64,000 nt of DNA from Sphingobacterium faecale (lineage in GTDB: Bacteria > Bacteroidota > Bacteroidia > Sphingobacteriales > Sphingobacteriaceae): contig NZ_JAERTY010000010.1 in the NCBI RefSeq assembly GCF_016746095.1, positions 1 through 64,000 on the forward strand, read 5' to 3'. The notes beneath the pieces are model-generated. The model was given only the letters and a program-made list of their open reading frames with translations. It was not told the DNA's origin and did no database searches. A program made the position numbers and the translations under genes. Shown one piece after another: positions 47,001 through 54,046 of this stretch; the stretch's first letter is position 1; every line of letters starts with the position of its first letter.

Positions 47001-47495
47001 GAGTTCTTTTCTTCCTTTTACGGACACGGAAGCACTAACCATGGGTTTGCTGGAGACATCTCTGACCGTTCCTTTAATAACCTTCTGTTGTTCGTCTATC
47101 CGATTAGGCCTATCGGCAGTTCCAAGTCCAGCATTGGCCTTATAATGAACGACCACATTCTTATCTACGATCCTATATTCGAGTGGTAAACCTTTAAAAC
47201 ATATAGCTAATGCTTGATTAATATCTTGATCTTTAAAGTTTACATTCAAAAAAATATTCTTAAGATTTCCCTTATAGAAAAAAACATACCCACTTTGCTT
47301 CTCAATTTCGGAGAAGACTTTTTCTAATGGAATATTGGTTTTATTCAGGGATATTTGGCCAAAACTTTTTGCACTCACTTGTACGAGTGCCAAAATGGTT
47401 AATAACACGGTCAGCTTCATGACTCTCAAAATTTTAGACACGCCCACGGGGAAATCCCATTGAACAGCCCTATCTATCGCCTTTTTTTTATACAT
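44094..47495 (-). CDS. SusC/RagA TonB-dependent transporter with STN signalling domain
   Basis: This 1133-residue outer-membrane transporter has an N-terminal STN domain (about 50-115, SLNKTNIPLEKVFSEIEKQ), which signals to the FecR anti-sigma encoded upstream. A carboxypeptidase-regulatory-like domain (about 138-215, IKGTVRDVSSKPM), plug (DVSATSIYGSRGSNGVIVI-like) and a 22-strand barrel ending LGLQVTF follow. The signal peptide may start at Met26 (MKLTVLLTILALVQVSA), as is common in this family with N-terminal extensions. The fecR-susC gap contains a perfect 20-bp palindrome and a GC-rich hairpin. Confidence 0.93.
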   Translation of the reverse strand: MYKKKAIDRAVQWDFPVGVSKILRVMKLTVLLTILALVQVSAKSFGQISLNKTNIPLEKVFSEIEKQSGYVFFYKGNLKNIFLNVNFKDQDINQALAICFKGLPLEYRIVDKNVVVHYKANAGLGTADRPNRIDEQQKVIKGTVRDVSSKPMVSASVSVKGRKELVTVTDGNGEFVLKDMELPVTLVVSYIGFKSLEIPVKSYATNVNIILEVIDNKMDELVISTGIFKKADKSFTGSSITVSAEELKSFGNRNMIVSLSNIDPSFRIIENNNMGSNPNMLPDIQIRGNSSLPNINNLDDIVGLNTPLIILDGFQSSLQKMLDININEVESVTILKDASATSIYGSRGSNGVIVITTKLPKPGALRISYATDLNLEVADLSGYRLLDAREKLELERKAGLYNSGIIQYDLGLKNYYNSILNDINSGVNTDWLSIPLRTGVGQRHNLSLSGGVPIFRYSASVQFNNIEGVMKGSARNTFNGTVNLAYSLKNFRLSNQVIISEGRSAESKYGAFRDYVKMNPYWNPYDSDGNVLKLLGAPKSDDYTQILWPRLPGNPMYNATLNGFDKSKLSEVTNNTSLEWSVFTGLTVRAQLGLTKLTEQGDKFRPADHTAFANYAESDLFRRGDYNYRIGNGFKYDGALNVQFSRVFKEKHILFSGVDFGVRQDRNSRYGFLAEGFTNPNFDFISMALQYAKDQKPSGDESLVNAVALTGNVNYSYDDRYFTDISVRFDGSSQFGVNNRIAPFWSAGLGWNIHNEDFMKDQTFVNRLKLRGSTGITGSQSFNAYQALSTYRYYTDKRYHNLIGAYLLGIGNEDLKWQQSLKHDVGFDAEFIEGRFRVTADYYLSTTRDLVSSISLPASNGFTSYVENIGRMRNTGIEFRTTGILVQQPSNGWYWSVTAAFSHNRNKILNISDALKDAQRNRQMESSAAPSPLYYEGFSTNAIWVVPSLGIDPSNGKEVYLDRNDKTTYVWSGNDLRVMGNSEPKVQGNFSTLVSYRNISLNASFGYRFGGQQYNQTLINMVENADYKYNVDRRVYEERWQKPGDVSFFKGLMVGGTTYKSSRFVQDEKTLVCQNINLQYVLRGEALKRKLKMEYLQITANVAEPFRISSIKQERGLDYPFSKQFSLGLQVTF

Positions 47496-47537
47496 TTGAT
47501 TGTTTGGGTTATCTGGTTAACGATAATTTCATTTGTT

Positions 47538-47557
47538 TTCTATTGATATCAATAGAA
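47538..47557. promoter_or_regulatory. Perfect 20-bp palindrome upstream of susC
   Basis: TTCTATTGAT and its exact inverted repeat ATCAATAGAA abut with no spacer, 42 bases before the susC start codon. It could be an operator for a dimeric regulator or a leader hairpin. Confidence 0.5.
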
Positions 47558-47575
47558 TTCGGAACTCAGACATCC

Positions 47576-47603
47576 GCGCAGGAGTGCTCCACCACTTCTG
47601 CGC
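47576..47603. promoter_or_regulatory. GC-rich hairpin in the fecR-susC gap
   Basis: GCGCAG (47576-47581) pairs with CTGCGC (47598-47603). After a G-T pair, AGTG pairs with CACT around a six-base loop, giving an 11-pair stem. There is no U-tract on the minus strand, so it is not a simple terminator. It may stabilise or punctuate the polycistronic mRNA between regulator and transporter genes. Confidence 0.5.
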
Positions 47604-47680
47604 TTCTTAGTCTTTCGTTCCAGATGGTTATAATTTCTCTATTTCATCATACGCTTTCATTTTTAGGTTATCTTATCCTA

Positions 47681-48853
47681 TTAGTTAGTTTCTTTTTTTG
47701 AATAAATGATCATCTTTCTACCTTCCATTTTAAAGTTAACCTTGGAAAAAGAAAGAATATCCAACAGCTCCATTAGCTTGGTATTTCGATAGACCTTTCC
47801 ATTAAAATGTTCATCCGAAACTTCTCCCTTATATTCAACTTCAATATCATACCAACGCTCTATTTGTTTCATAACCGCTTTGAGAGGTACATCGTCGAAG
47901 ATAAAAAATCCATTTTTCCACGCCATTGCCTCTTCAACATTAACAGATTTGAACAATGTGAGTCTATTCTCGTCAAGCGTAGATTGGTAACCTGGTTGAA
48001 GTATCATTGAACTTTCTTCAATCTTACCACCCATCAAAGATTTTACCTTAACCCGTCCCTCTACCAAAGTTGTCGTTGTTTTTAAATCTTCTGAATAAGC
48101 AGCTACATTAAATTTTGTACCTAAAACTTCTATTACTTGCTGCTGACTTTTCACAATAAAGGGCTTTTTATAGGAACCACTCTTAACTTCTTTTATTTCA
48201 AAATAAGCTTCTCCGTCTAGCTCAACGGACCTTTGATCGACCGCAAACTCGGCAGGATATCGCAATGAAGATTCTGCATTAAGCCAAACAAGACTACCAT
48301 CAGGTAAAGCGACTTTATAGGTTCCTCCTTTGGGAGTTGTTAAGACATAGATAGGCATTTCCTTCGGGTCGATTCCAACTATCGGTTCAAGTCCTTCTAC
48401 AGACGAGCCATCTGCATACAACACAGCTTTGCCGGTTTGAACTCCATATTGATTAGATTTAAGATTGACACGGGAGCCACCCTCAATCTCCAATGTAGCA
48501 TAATAACCACCAGGCTGAATGGATACCGTAGCAATGGAAATATTTTCTCTAGTTTTAAACGCAATCTTCCATATTGAAAAGACAACTCCCATTATCAATA
48601 AAGCGGCAACATAGGGTATCCAGTTTTTCCAATGCGCATACATGGATTTAGAATCTACAGATAATTCCGGTATATTTTCGCCAAGACGTAAGCGTAAATC
48701 ATTACGGACGCTGTCTTTGTTTTCCTCCTGGACAGCAGCGTCATTATCTATAGTGGCGTACCAATGCTCAAGCGCCTGTCTTTCCTCTTCGGTAACTTGG
48801 TTATTATTATATCGAGCAATTAATTCTCGCAGTTCTTCTTGGTTAGTCATCAT
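47681..48853 (-). CDS. FecR-family anti-sigma factor
   Basis: This 390-residue inner-membrane protein has an N-terminal cytoplasmic anti-sigma region (about 1-80), one membrane helix near 83-103 (YVAALLIMGVVFSIWK), a periplasmic FecR domain (TTPKGGTYKVALPDGSLVWLN) and a C-terminal DUF4974-type domain (FIFDDVPLKAVMKQIERWYDIEVEYKG). It holds the ECF sigma factor until the STN domain of the transporter reports substrate. It lies between the sigma gene and susC. Confidence 0.94.
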   Translation of the reverse strand: MMTNQEELRELIARYNNNQVTEEERQALEHWYATIDNDAAVQEENKDSVRNDLRLRLGENIPELSVDSKSMYAHWKNWIPYVAALLIMGVVFSIWKIAFKTRENISIATVSIQPGGYYATLEIEGGSRVNLKSNQYGVQTGKAVLYADGSSVEGLEPIVGIDPKEMPIYVLTTPKGGTYKVALPDGSLVWLNAESSLRYPAEFAVDQRSVELDGEAYFEIKEVKSGSYKKPFIVKSQQQVIEVLGTKFNVAAYSEDLKTTTTLVEGRVKVKSLMGGKIEESSMILQPGYQSTLDENRLTLFKSVNVEEAMAWKNGFFIFDDVPLKAVMKQIERWYDIEVEYKGEVSDEHFNGKVYRNTKLMELLDILSFSKVNFKMEGRKMIIYSKKETN

Positions 48854-48935
48854 ACATTATTATACTGCTGTACAGAGCAGCCTTTATTAGTATATACGAT
48901 AACAGACGGTAAGGTACTATAAGAAATAAAAAAAA

Positions 48936-49529
48936 TTAATTTGATTGGTAGAGGAGCAGAAGATTGCCAGTTATAATCATCAACATGCCATACTTTGTAA
49001 TTCGCTGTCTTAGCCTTTCGTTAGCATTATACAGTTGATTTTTAACAGTTTGCTCAGAAAGACCAAGTTCTTCAGCTATTCTTTTGACCGTGTATCCTTC
49101 TTTACTTTTAAGTTGATAGATCAGCTGCATACGCTCTGGCATACGCTGTATCTCTTCATGCACCACCCCTTCAAGCTCCCTGTTCAAAAACTTCTCTTGT
49201 GGACTTTCTTCCAGTGCATGCTCTTCCTTAACATAGTTCATGGCATATCTTAACCGTACTTCGTCTTTTTCATACAGCTTAAATATCTGATTACGTAACA
49301 CGGAATAGAGATATCCCTCGATCTTATCACACAGAGACAGTCTGGGTAAAAAATCCCAAAACGCGATAAATACTTCCTGAACCACGTCTTTTGCGATCTC
49401 ATTATCATTTACTTTTCGACATGCAACCCTGTAAAGACCTTCCCAATACTTTTCAAAAACGAGATTAAATGCCTCAACAGGAGATTGCTCAACGAGTTGC
49501 ATCAGCCGCTTAATTTCAGTTTGCCCCAT
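48936..49529 (-). CDS. ECF-type RNA polymerase sigma factor
   Basis: This 197-residue sigma-70 family ECF factor has region 2 (RKVNDNEIAKDVVQEVFIAFWDFLP) and region 4 (MQLIYQLKSKEGYTVKRIAEELGLSEQTVKN) followed by a C-terminal hydrophobic tail. It should direct transcription of the downstream susC operon under control of the FecR protein. A consensus housekeeping promoter lies at 49620-49648. Confidence 0.95.
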   Translation of the reverse strand: MGQTEIKRLMQLVEQSPVEAFNLVFEKYWEGLYRVACRKVNDNEIAKDVVQEVFIAFWDFLPRLSLCDKIEGYLYSVLRNQIFKLYEKDEVRLRYAMNYVKEEHALEESPQEKFLNRELEGVVHEEIQRMPERMQLIYQLKSKEGYTVKRIAEELGLSEQTVKNQLYNANERLRQRITKYGMLMIITGNLLLLYQSN

Positions 49530-49619
49530 GCCTCTTCTAGATGATTAGTGCTAAAAAACAGGTAAATTTCCTCTAATTAAATACCCCAAAAAGTGTTAGG
49601 ATTTAACATAATTGTACAA

Positions 49620-49648
49620 CAAATATAGTTTTATTTTCTCTATAACAA
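49620..49648 (-). promoter_or_regulatory. Promoter of the ECF sigma gene
   Basis: On the minus strand, TTG (49648-49646), an 18-base spacer, then TATATTTG (49627-49620). Both boxes fit the primary-sigma consensus. The leader to the start codon is about 85 bases. Confidence 0.55.
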
Positions 49649-49818
49649 TAAAGTAGGCCGTCAAGGAATAAAAACATCGAACTGCAAAACAACAGCTTAA
49701 ACATTGCAGTTAAGTCATCATATCCCGTCACGCTTTATCATTTTTCAAAAAAAAGAATACTTCCTTTTAATTAATCATCTTTTTACAGCTTAGATTAGTC
49801 TTATTATTAACAATTTGC

Positions 49819-49826
49819 TATTTTTG
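49819..49826 (+). promoter_or_regulatory. -7 box of the tatD gene
   Basis: TATTTTTG fits TAnnTTTG, 22 bases before the start codon. The -33 region has no perfect TTG. Confidence 0.45.
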
Positions 49827-49848
49827 AGCAATTCAAATTAAGCTGATC

Positions 49849-50628
49849 ATGCAATCACCCTATACCCTAACCGATACGCATACGCATTTTTACTATAATA
49901 TACACACTGAAAAGATAGTGGAACAGATCCGACGATGTCTAGATCACAACATCGAGCGCCTCTTCCTGCCCAATGTCGATAGCGAATCTATAGCAGCGGT
50001 GATGGATACGGTAGCCGCCTATCCAGAGCACTGCTTCCCCATGCTAGGCCTACATCCTTGTAGTGTGAAGGAGAACTACAAAGAGGAATTGGCCACAATC
50101 GAAAAGGCAATAGCGAAACATAAAATCTACGCTATCGGAGAAATCGGAATAGACCTTTACTGGGACAAAAGTACTTTAGCCTGGCAACAAGATGCATTCC
50201 GAACACAGGTAGCTTGGGCGAAGGACCTGGGACTACCGATTGATATCCACTGTCGGGAGGCTTTTGATGAGACATTTGAACTGTTGGACGAGTTGCATGA
50301 CGATAAGTTATTCGGCATATTCCACTGTTTCACGGGCAACCTGGAACAAGCGCATCGGGCAATCGGTCTTGGCTTTAAGCTAGGAATTGGTGGTGTGGTA
50401 ACTTTCAAAAAAGCAGGCCTAGATGCTGTCGTCAAACAAATCGATCTCGAACATCTCGTATTGGAGACTGATGCCCCATACCTCGCTCCGGTACCTTTTC
50501 GAGGAAAGGAAAATGAAAGCTCCTACTTATATTATATCGCTGAGAAAGTCGCCGACTTACATGAAACTACGTTGGAAGAAGTGGCACGTATAACTACACT
50601 AAATTCGAAAACAATTTTTGGTATCTAA
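49849..50628 (+). CDS. TatD-family metal-dependent hydrolase / DNase
   Basis: This 259-residue TIM-barrel hydrolase has metal ligands in TDTHTHFY, GEIGIDLYWD, DIHCREA and IFHCFTG, and a final ETDAPYLAPVPFRGKEN motif. TatD proteins are 3'-5' exonucleases or related phosphodiesterases in the cytosol. The length is normal. The asparaginase gene follows after six bases, so the two form an operon. Confidence 0.93.
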   Translation: MQSPYTLTDTHTHFYYNIHTEKIVEQIRRCLDHNIERLFLPNVDSESIAAVMDTVAAYPEHCFPMLGLHPCSVKENYKEELATIEKAIAKHKIYAIGEIGIDLYWDKSTLAWQQDAFRTQVAWAKDLGLPIDIHCREAFDETFELLDELHDDKLFGIFHCFTGNLEQAHRAIGLGFKLGIGGVVTFKKAGLDAVVKQIDLEHLVLETDAPYLAPVPFRGKENESSYLYYIAEKVADLHETTLEEVARITTLNSKTIFGI

Positions 50629-50634
50629 ATAACT

Positions 50635-51651
50635 ATGAACATATTCATCATATATACTGGAGGAACCATAGGTATGGTTCAGGACGAATCTGGCACATTT
50701 GTACCCTTCGACTTCGACCTAATAAAGACCAATCTTCCTGATTTAAGCCGCGTAGACTACAATCTCACCGTACACTCTTTTGATCCCATAATTGATTCTT
50801 CCAACATGAACCCTGAGATTTGGCTGAAAATGGCCGAATTGATCCAGGATAACTATGACAAATATGATGGTTTTGTTATTCTCCACGGTTCAGATACGAT
50901 GGCTTTCAGCGCGTCCATTCTAAGCTTTTTATTAGAAGGCCTACAAAAACCGGTGATCCTTTCCGGTTCCCAACTCCCTATCGGAGAAATACGCACGGAT
51001 GCTAGAGAAAATATGATGACTGCACTAGAAATCGCATCAACGAAGCATAATGGCGTATCCGTCATACAAGAAGTGTGTATATTATTCGACAACAAACTGT
51101 TCCGAGGCAATCGCGCCTTTAAATATAATTCGGCTAAGTTTGAGGCCTTTCGCTCACCCAACTATCCCGTTCTAGTGGAAGCAGGCATACACCTTAAATA
51201 TAACTTTGAGGCTCTCCTCAATAATACGGATAAAGAACTCGTCTTACATGATAAGCTAGACGATCAGGTAGGAGTACTCAAGTTATTTCCTGGAATCCGT
51301 CCCGATACCATCAAGGCTATTTTAGATTCCAATGTACGGTCTATTGTCATGGAAACCTTCGGCTCTGGCAATACCACTACAGATCCTTGGTTTTTGGATT
51401 TGTTAGAAGGAGCTATTAAAAACGGTAAAAATATACTCAACATCTCTCAGTGTAAAGTCGGATCTGTAGAACTTGGACGTTATGAAACGAGTCAGGGACT
51501 GAAAGCTATTGGTGTATTAAATGGCTATGACATGACCTTTGAAGCCGCAGTAACAAAACTCATGTACTTACAAGGTGAATTTGAAGACCAACAAAGTGTA
51601 GCTTATTGGGTGGAAAAAGATATTCGGGGAGAATTAACTATAAATGATTAA
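50635..51651 (+). CDS. Type I (cytoplasmic) L-asparaginase
   Basis: This 338-residue enzyme hydrolyses asparagine to aspartate and ammonia. The two catalytic threonine blocks are clear: YTGGTIGMVQDE near the N-terminus and LHGSDTMAFSASIL near residue 85. No signal peptide is seen, which fits the cytosolic AnsA type. It is the second gene after tatD. Confidence 0.94.
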   Translation: MNIFIIYTGGTIGMVQDESGTFVPFDFDLIKTNLPDLSRVDYNLTVHSFDPIIDSSNMNPEIWLKMAELIQDNYDKYDGFVILHGSDTMAFSASILSFLLEGLQKPVILSGSQLPIGEIRTDARENMMTALEIASTKHNGVSVIQEVCILFDNKLFRGNRAFKYNSAKFEAFRSPNYPVLVEAGIHLKYNFEALLNNTDKELVLHDKLDDQVGVLKLFPGIRPDTIKAILDSNVRSIVMETFGSGNTTTDPWFLDLLEGAIKNGKNILNISQCKVGSVELGRYETSQGLKAIGVLNGYDMTFEAAVTKLMYLQGEFEDQQSVAYWVEKDIRGELTIND

Positions 51652-51686
51652 TCAGTATTTTTTGTTCCAAATAAAACAAAATTTCA

Positions 51687-51700
51687 AAAACAATTGTTTT
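51687..51700. promoter_or_regulatory. 14-bp palindrome upstream of the cytochrome c gene
   Basis: AAAACAATTGTTTT is a perfect palindrome 19 bases before the start codon of the cytochrome gene. It may be an operator. Its low complexity makes chance possible. Confidence 0.3.
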
Positions 51701-51719
51701 CAACAAAAAGAAAGAGAAC

Positions 51720-52046
51720 ATGCGAAAAGAAATTATCATCATATTTAGCACTATCGCCATATTATCTATGGTGAGCTGCTTCCCAAAAGCCAGTCAGTTA
51801 ATCCGTTCACTTCCAGTAGAGAATAAAGAACAGATTTTGGCGCAGTATAATCAGCAACAAATTGCAGAAGGCAATGCTATCTTCAAAAACAGTTGTGGCA
51901 GCTGCCACAAACTAAAACAACCAGAAACACAAACAGCGGAAAAATGGAATTCCATAATAAAAAGGATGATTCCAAAAGCTAAGCTTAGCGATGAGGAAGG
52001 GAAGTTAGTACGCGCCTATGTAATCGCGAATTCGAAGAACATTTGA
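51720..52046 (+). CDS. Small c-type cytochrome lipoprotein
   Basis: This 108-residue lipoprotein (signal ending MVSC, Cys20) has one heme-binding CGSCH motif (Cys59, Cys62, His63) and a likely axial Met83 in KRMIP. It is probably an envelope electron carrier or a heme-sensing or heme-binding domain. It follows the asparaginase gene by 68 bases and converges with the XRE regulator gene. Confidence 0.85.
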   Translation: MRKEIIIIFSTIAILSMVSCFPKASQLIRSLPVENKEQILAQYNQQQIAEGNAIFKNSCGSCHKLKQPETQTAEKWNSIIKRMIPKAKLSDEEGKLVRAYVIANSKNI

Positions 52047-52095
52047 TAGTTTATCTGCATAAACAGCTGAAGTGCGTTCAGGTATTGAAAAACAA

Positions 52096-52755
52096 CTATA
52101 TAACACGTTCAAACTTAGCGAACAACTTCCAGAAACCAGCTTTATGCTCTGGCTTGAAGGCAATCTTTCTCCAAGCATTCAACACTAAGTCAATTTGTGT
52201 TCCGTTAACAACATACTCCCCAAAAAAAAGATCCTCTCCTTTACAATAGAATCCGTAACTCTGATCCAATGTATGCAGTATCTCAATCTCTACAGATTCA
52301 AAAAAAAGAATCGCATGCTCTTCGAAAGGGAAATTAGACGGATTCGGAATTAAAGAACTATTCTCTACGGCGAGCAGCTGCTGTTTGTGATAAACTGGAA
52401 AAATAATCTTCGGAAGTATTGACCAATCGTCTGTTGTCTTAGGTTGTTGAAAATACTCCCGTCCAATAAACGGAATAGCATTCAATCCGCTATTCTGATC
52501 GACTTTTATGCTATCTTCAAAATGGTCTCCAAAATTCAGAATTTCATTTACAGTTAGTTGTTTTTCTAAAAGTTCAGACACCGGTATGCAAAAATATTTT
52601 GCAATATGCAAAACAACTTCAATCTTAGGCTCTGCTCTTAATTCCTCGTAAGACGAGATATTACCCCTCGTAAGATTAAAAAGATCAGCAAAAGCTTGTT
52701 GACTAAGCCCCTTAACCTTCCTAAGTTTCTTAATATTAACACCAATTTGACTCAT
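52096..52755 (-). CDS. XRE-family transcriptional regulator
   Basis: This 219-residue protein has an N-terminal Cro/C1 helix-turn-helix (about 5-62: IKKLRKVKGLSQQAFADLFNLTRGNISSYE) and a C-terminal beta-rich region (about 90-219, YHKQQLLAVENSSLIPNP, CKGEDLFFGEYVVNGTQ) that may sense a ligand or dimerise. It is divergent from the PspA-flotillin-ATPase operon, with 182 bases between the start codons. A 17-bp dyad in that gap, repeated exactly within this gene, is a candidate operator. Control of itself and of the operon is inferred. Confidence 0.88.
   Translation of the reverse strand: MSQIGVNIKKLRKVKGLSQQAFADLFNLTRGNISSYEELRAEPKIEVVLHIAKYFCIPVSELLEKQLTVNEILNFGDHFEDSIKVDQNSGLNAIPFIGREYFQQPKTTDDWSILPKIIFPVYHKQQLLAVENSSLIPNPSNFPFEEHAILFFESVEIEILHTLDQSYGFYCKGEDLFFGEYVVNGTQIDLVLNAWRKIAFKPEHKAGFWKLFAKFERVI
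52587..52603 (+). promoter_or_regulatory. Intragenic copy of the XRE-associated dyad
   Basis: TGCAAAA-ATA-TTTTGCA, inside the XRE coding sequence. It is base-for-base the reverse complement of the upstream dyad at 52780-52796. A further half-site, TGCAAAA, follows at 52607-52613. Here the bases also encode AKYFC, so part of the match could be coding constraint. Confidence 0.45.
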
Positions 52756-52779
52756 TAGCAGAAAAATTAAATTTTATTT

Positions 52780-52796
52780 TGCAAAATATTTTTGCA
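52780..52796 (-). promoter_or_regulatory. Candidate XRE operator in the divergent promoter region
   Basis: TGCAAAA-TAT-TTTTGCA, seven-base arms with a three-base centre, 25 bases upstream of the XRE start codon. A related TGCAAAT half-site lies at 52808-52814. The size and symmetry suit a Cro/C1-type dimer. Confidence 0.5.
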
Positions 52797-52889
52797 TTCA
52801 TTATCTTTATGCAAATAATATAAGCAAACCTAAATAAATTTATTTACAATTCAGTCACAGGCTGATAATAAAAAATATATTTAGTCGCT

Positions 52890-52916
52890 CTTAAACATCA
52901 TCGACAGCTGTTTAAG
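52890..52916 (+). promoter_or_regulatory. Inverted repeat upstream of the PspA-flotillin operon
   Basis: CTTAAACA (52890-52897) and TGTTTAAG (52909-52916) are perfect inverted repeats around an 11-base centre, 22 bases before the first start codon. TATATTTA at 52876-52883 is a near-match -7 box, so this repeat would lie in the mRNA leader as a hairpin or act as an operator. Confidence 0.45.
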
Positions 52917-52937
52917 ACATAAACAAAACGAAACATT

Positions 52938-53327
52938 ATGAGTTTTCTAACGATTGAAAAATACATTATACACTCCAACTTCACCATTCTTCACAGAAAC
53001 GAACAAGAAGGACTTTTCGTAGTGGAGAATGAAGAAGATGGGATACGGAACCTAATAATAGGCGTAAGTTCTCCTATTATCCTATTTGAGCAATATTTAT
53101 TCACCTTAAAACGAGACAATTTACATATATTCAAATCTCTTTTAATCAAAAACAGAGACATTATACATGGTGCATTCGCTCTAACGGAGGATGGGAATCG
53201 GGTTATATTCCGTTATACACTTCAATTACATAGCCTAGATCGACATGAATTTGATGCCGCCATCAACTCGCTTTCGTTATTACTAAGTGAATATTACCAG
53301 CAATTAATAGAATTCTCAAAACTATAA
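52938..53327 (+). CDS. YbjN / CesT-Tir-chaperone-like protein
   Basis: This 129-residue cytosolic protein has alternating beta strands and a C-terminal helical pair (FALTEDGNRVIFRYTLQLHSLDRHEFDAAINSL). The pattern resembles the YbjN/type III secretion chaperone-like fold found next to some PspA genes. It has no membrane segment or catalytic motif. It is the first gene of the operon, eight bases before pspA-like. A chaperone or adaptor role for PspA or the ATPase is inferred from context. Family assignment is by pattern only. Confidence 0.6.
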   Translation: MSFLTIEKYIIHSNFTILHRNEQEGLFVVENEEDGIRNLIIGVSSPIILFEQYLFTLKRDNLHIFKSLLIKNRDIIHGAFALTEDGNRVIFRYTLQLHSLDRHEFDAAINSLSLLLSEYYQQLIEFSKL

Positions 53328-53335
53328 TCCAGCAT

Positions 53336-54034
53336 ATGATGAATATATTTAAAAGACTTTTAAAAATAGGGCAAGCAGAAATTCATGCTATTGTTGATAA
53401 AATGGAAAACCCTATTACATTAATAGCACAAGGCCTTAGCGACATGAAGGAAGAGTTGACGAAAATTGAAGAAAACTATATCCGAACCAGAGCGACAGGC
53501 ATCCGTATTGAAAATATGCTTCGGCAAAAGAAAGAGGCGGCAGATACCTTAGAAAACAAAGCAAGACTTATCTTAGAAAAATCAAAAACAGGAGAAATAC
53601 CTGCTGATATAGCTAAAAAACTAGCCTTTGATGCTTTAAAAGCAAAAAAAGAACTATTACAAGATACCCAAGAACTTGGCTCACAACTTGACGATAATGC
53701 TAAATTTATTGAAGAAATAAACATCCACCTTGAAGTGTTGAAATTTAATATCTCGAAATGGGAAAAAGAATTGACAACTTTAAAGACAAAACAGCAAATC
53801 AGTGCAACTTCCATATTAATGAATAAGCAGATGGCAAATATCGAACATAACAGCACGATACAGTTACTGGAGCAAATGAAAGCCAAATCTGAAGATGATG
53901 ACGCTCTTGCTGCGGCACGTCGTGAATTTGTACAGGACAAACTTAAAACAAGTCAGTTCGCCGAAATTACTCCTGATGAAGAAAGCGTAAAGAACGAACT
54001 TGAGAACTTAAAGAAACAATTAGGGCTAGAATAA
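53336..54034 (+). CDS. PspA/IM30-family membrane-stress protein
   Basis: This 232-residue, almost wholly helical protein of the PspA/IM30 (ESCRT-III-like) family has an N-terminal amphipathic helix (MNIFKRLLKIGQAEIHAIVDK) and the conserved ENPITLIAQGLSDMKEEL block, followed by long coiled coil. Such proteins assemble on the inner face of damaged or stressed membranes. No PspF, PspB or PspC is nearby, so this is not the classical psp operon. It lies 12 bases before a YqiJ-like gene. Confidence 0.9.
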   Translation: MMNIFKRLLKIGQAEIHAIVDKMENPITLIAQGLSDMKEELTKIEENYIRTRATGIRIENMLRQKKEAADTLENKARLILEKSKTGEIPADIAKKLAFDALKAKKELLQDTQELGSQLDDNAKFIEEINIHLEVLKFNISKWEKELTTLKTKQQISATSILMNKQMANIEHNSTIQLLEQMKAKSEDDDALAAARREFVQDKLKTSQFAEITPDEESVKNELENLKKQLGLE

Positions 54035-54046
54035 AACAAAAACAAT

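Larger units (their letters stand above)
49530..49848. other. Divergent intergenic region, sigma gene to tatD
   Basis: This 319-base region holds two divergent promoters, annotated separately, and no plausible gene. A seven-base inverted repeat, AACTGCA (49680-49686) and TGCAGTT (49705-49711), lies between them with an 18-base loop. Its role is unknown. Confidence 0.5.

Noticed and set aside
52938..54034. Classical phage-shock (psp) operon
   Set aside because: No PspF activator, PspB or PspC is present. The neighbours are YqiJ-like, flotillin and a giant AAA+ protein.
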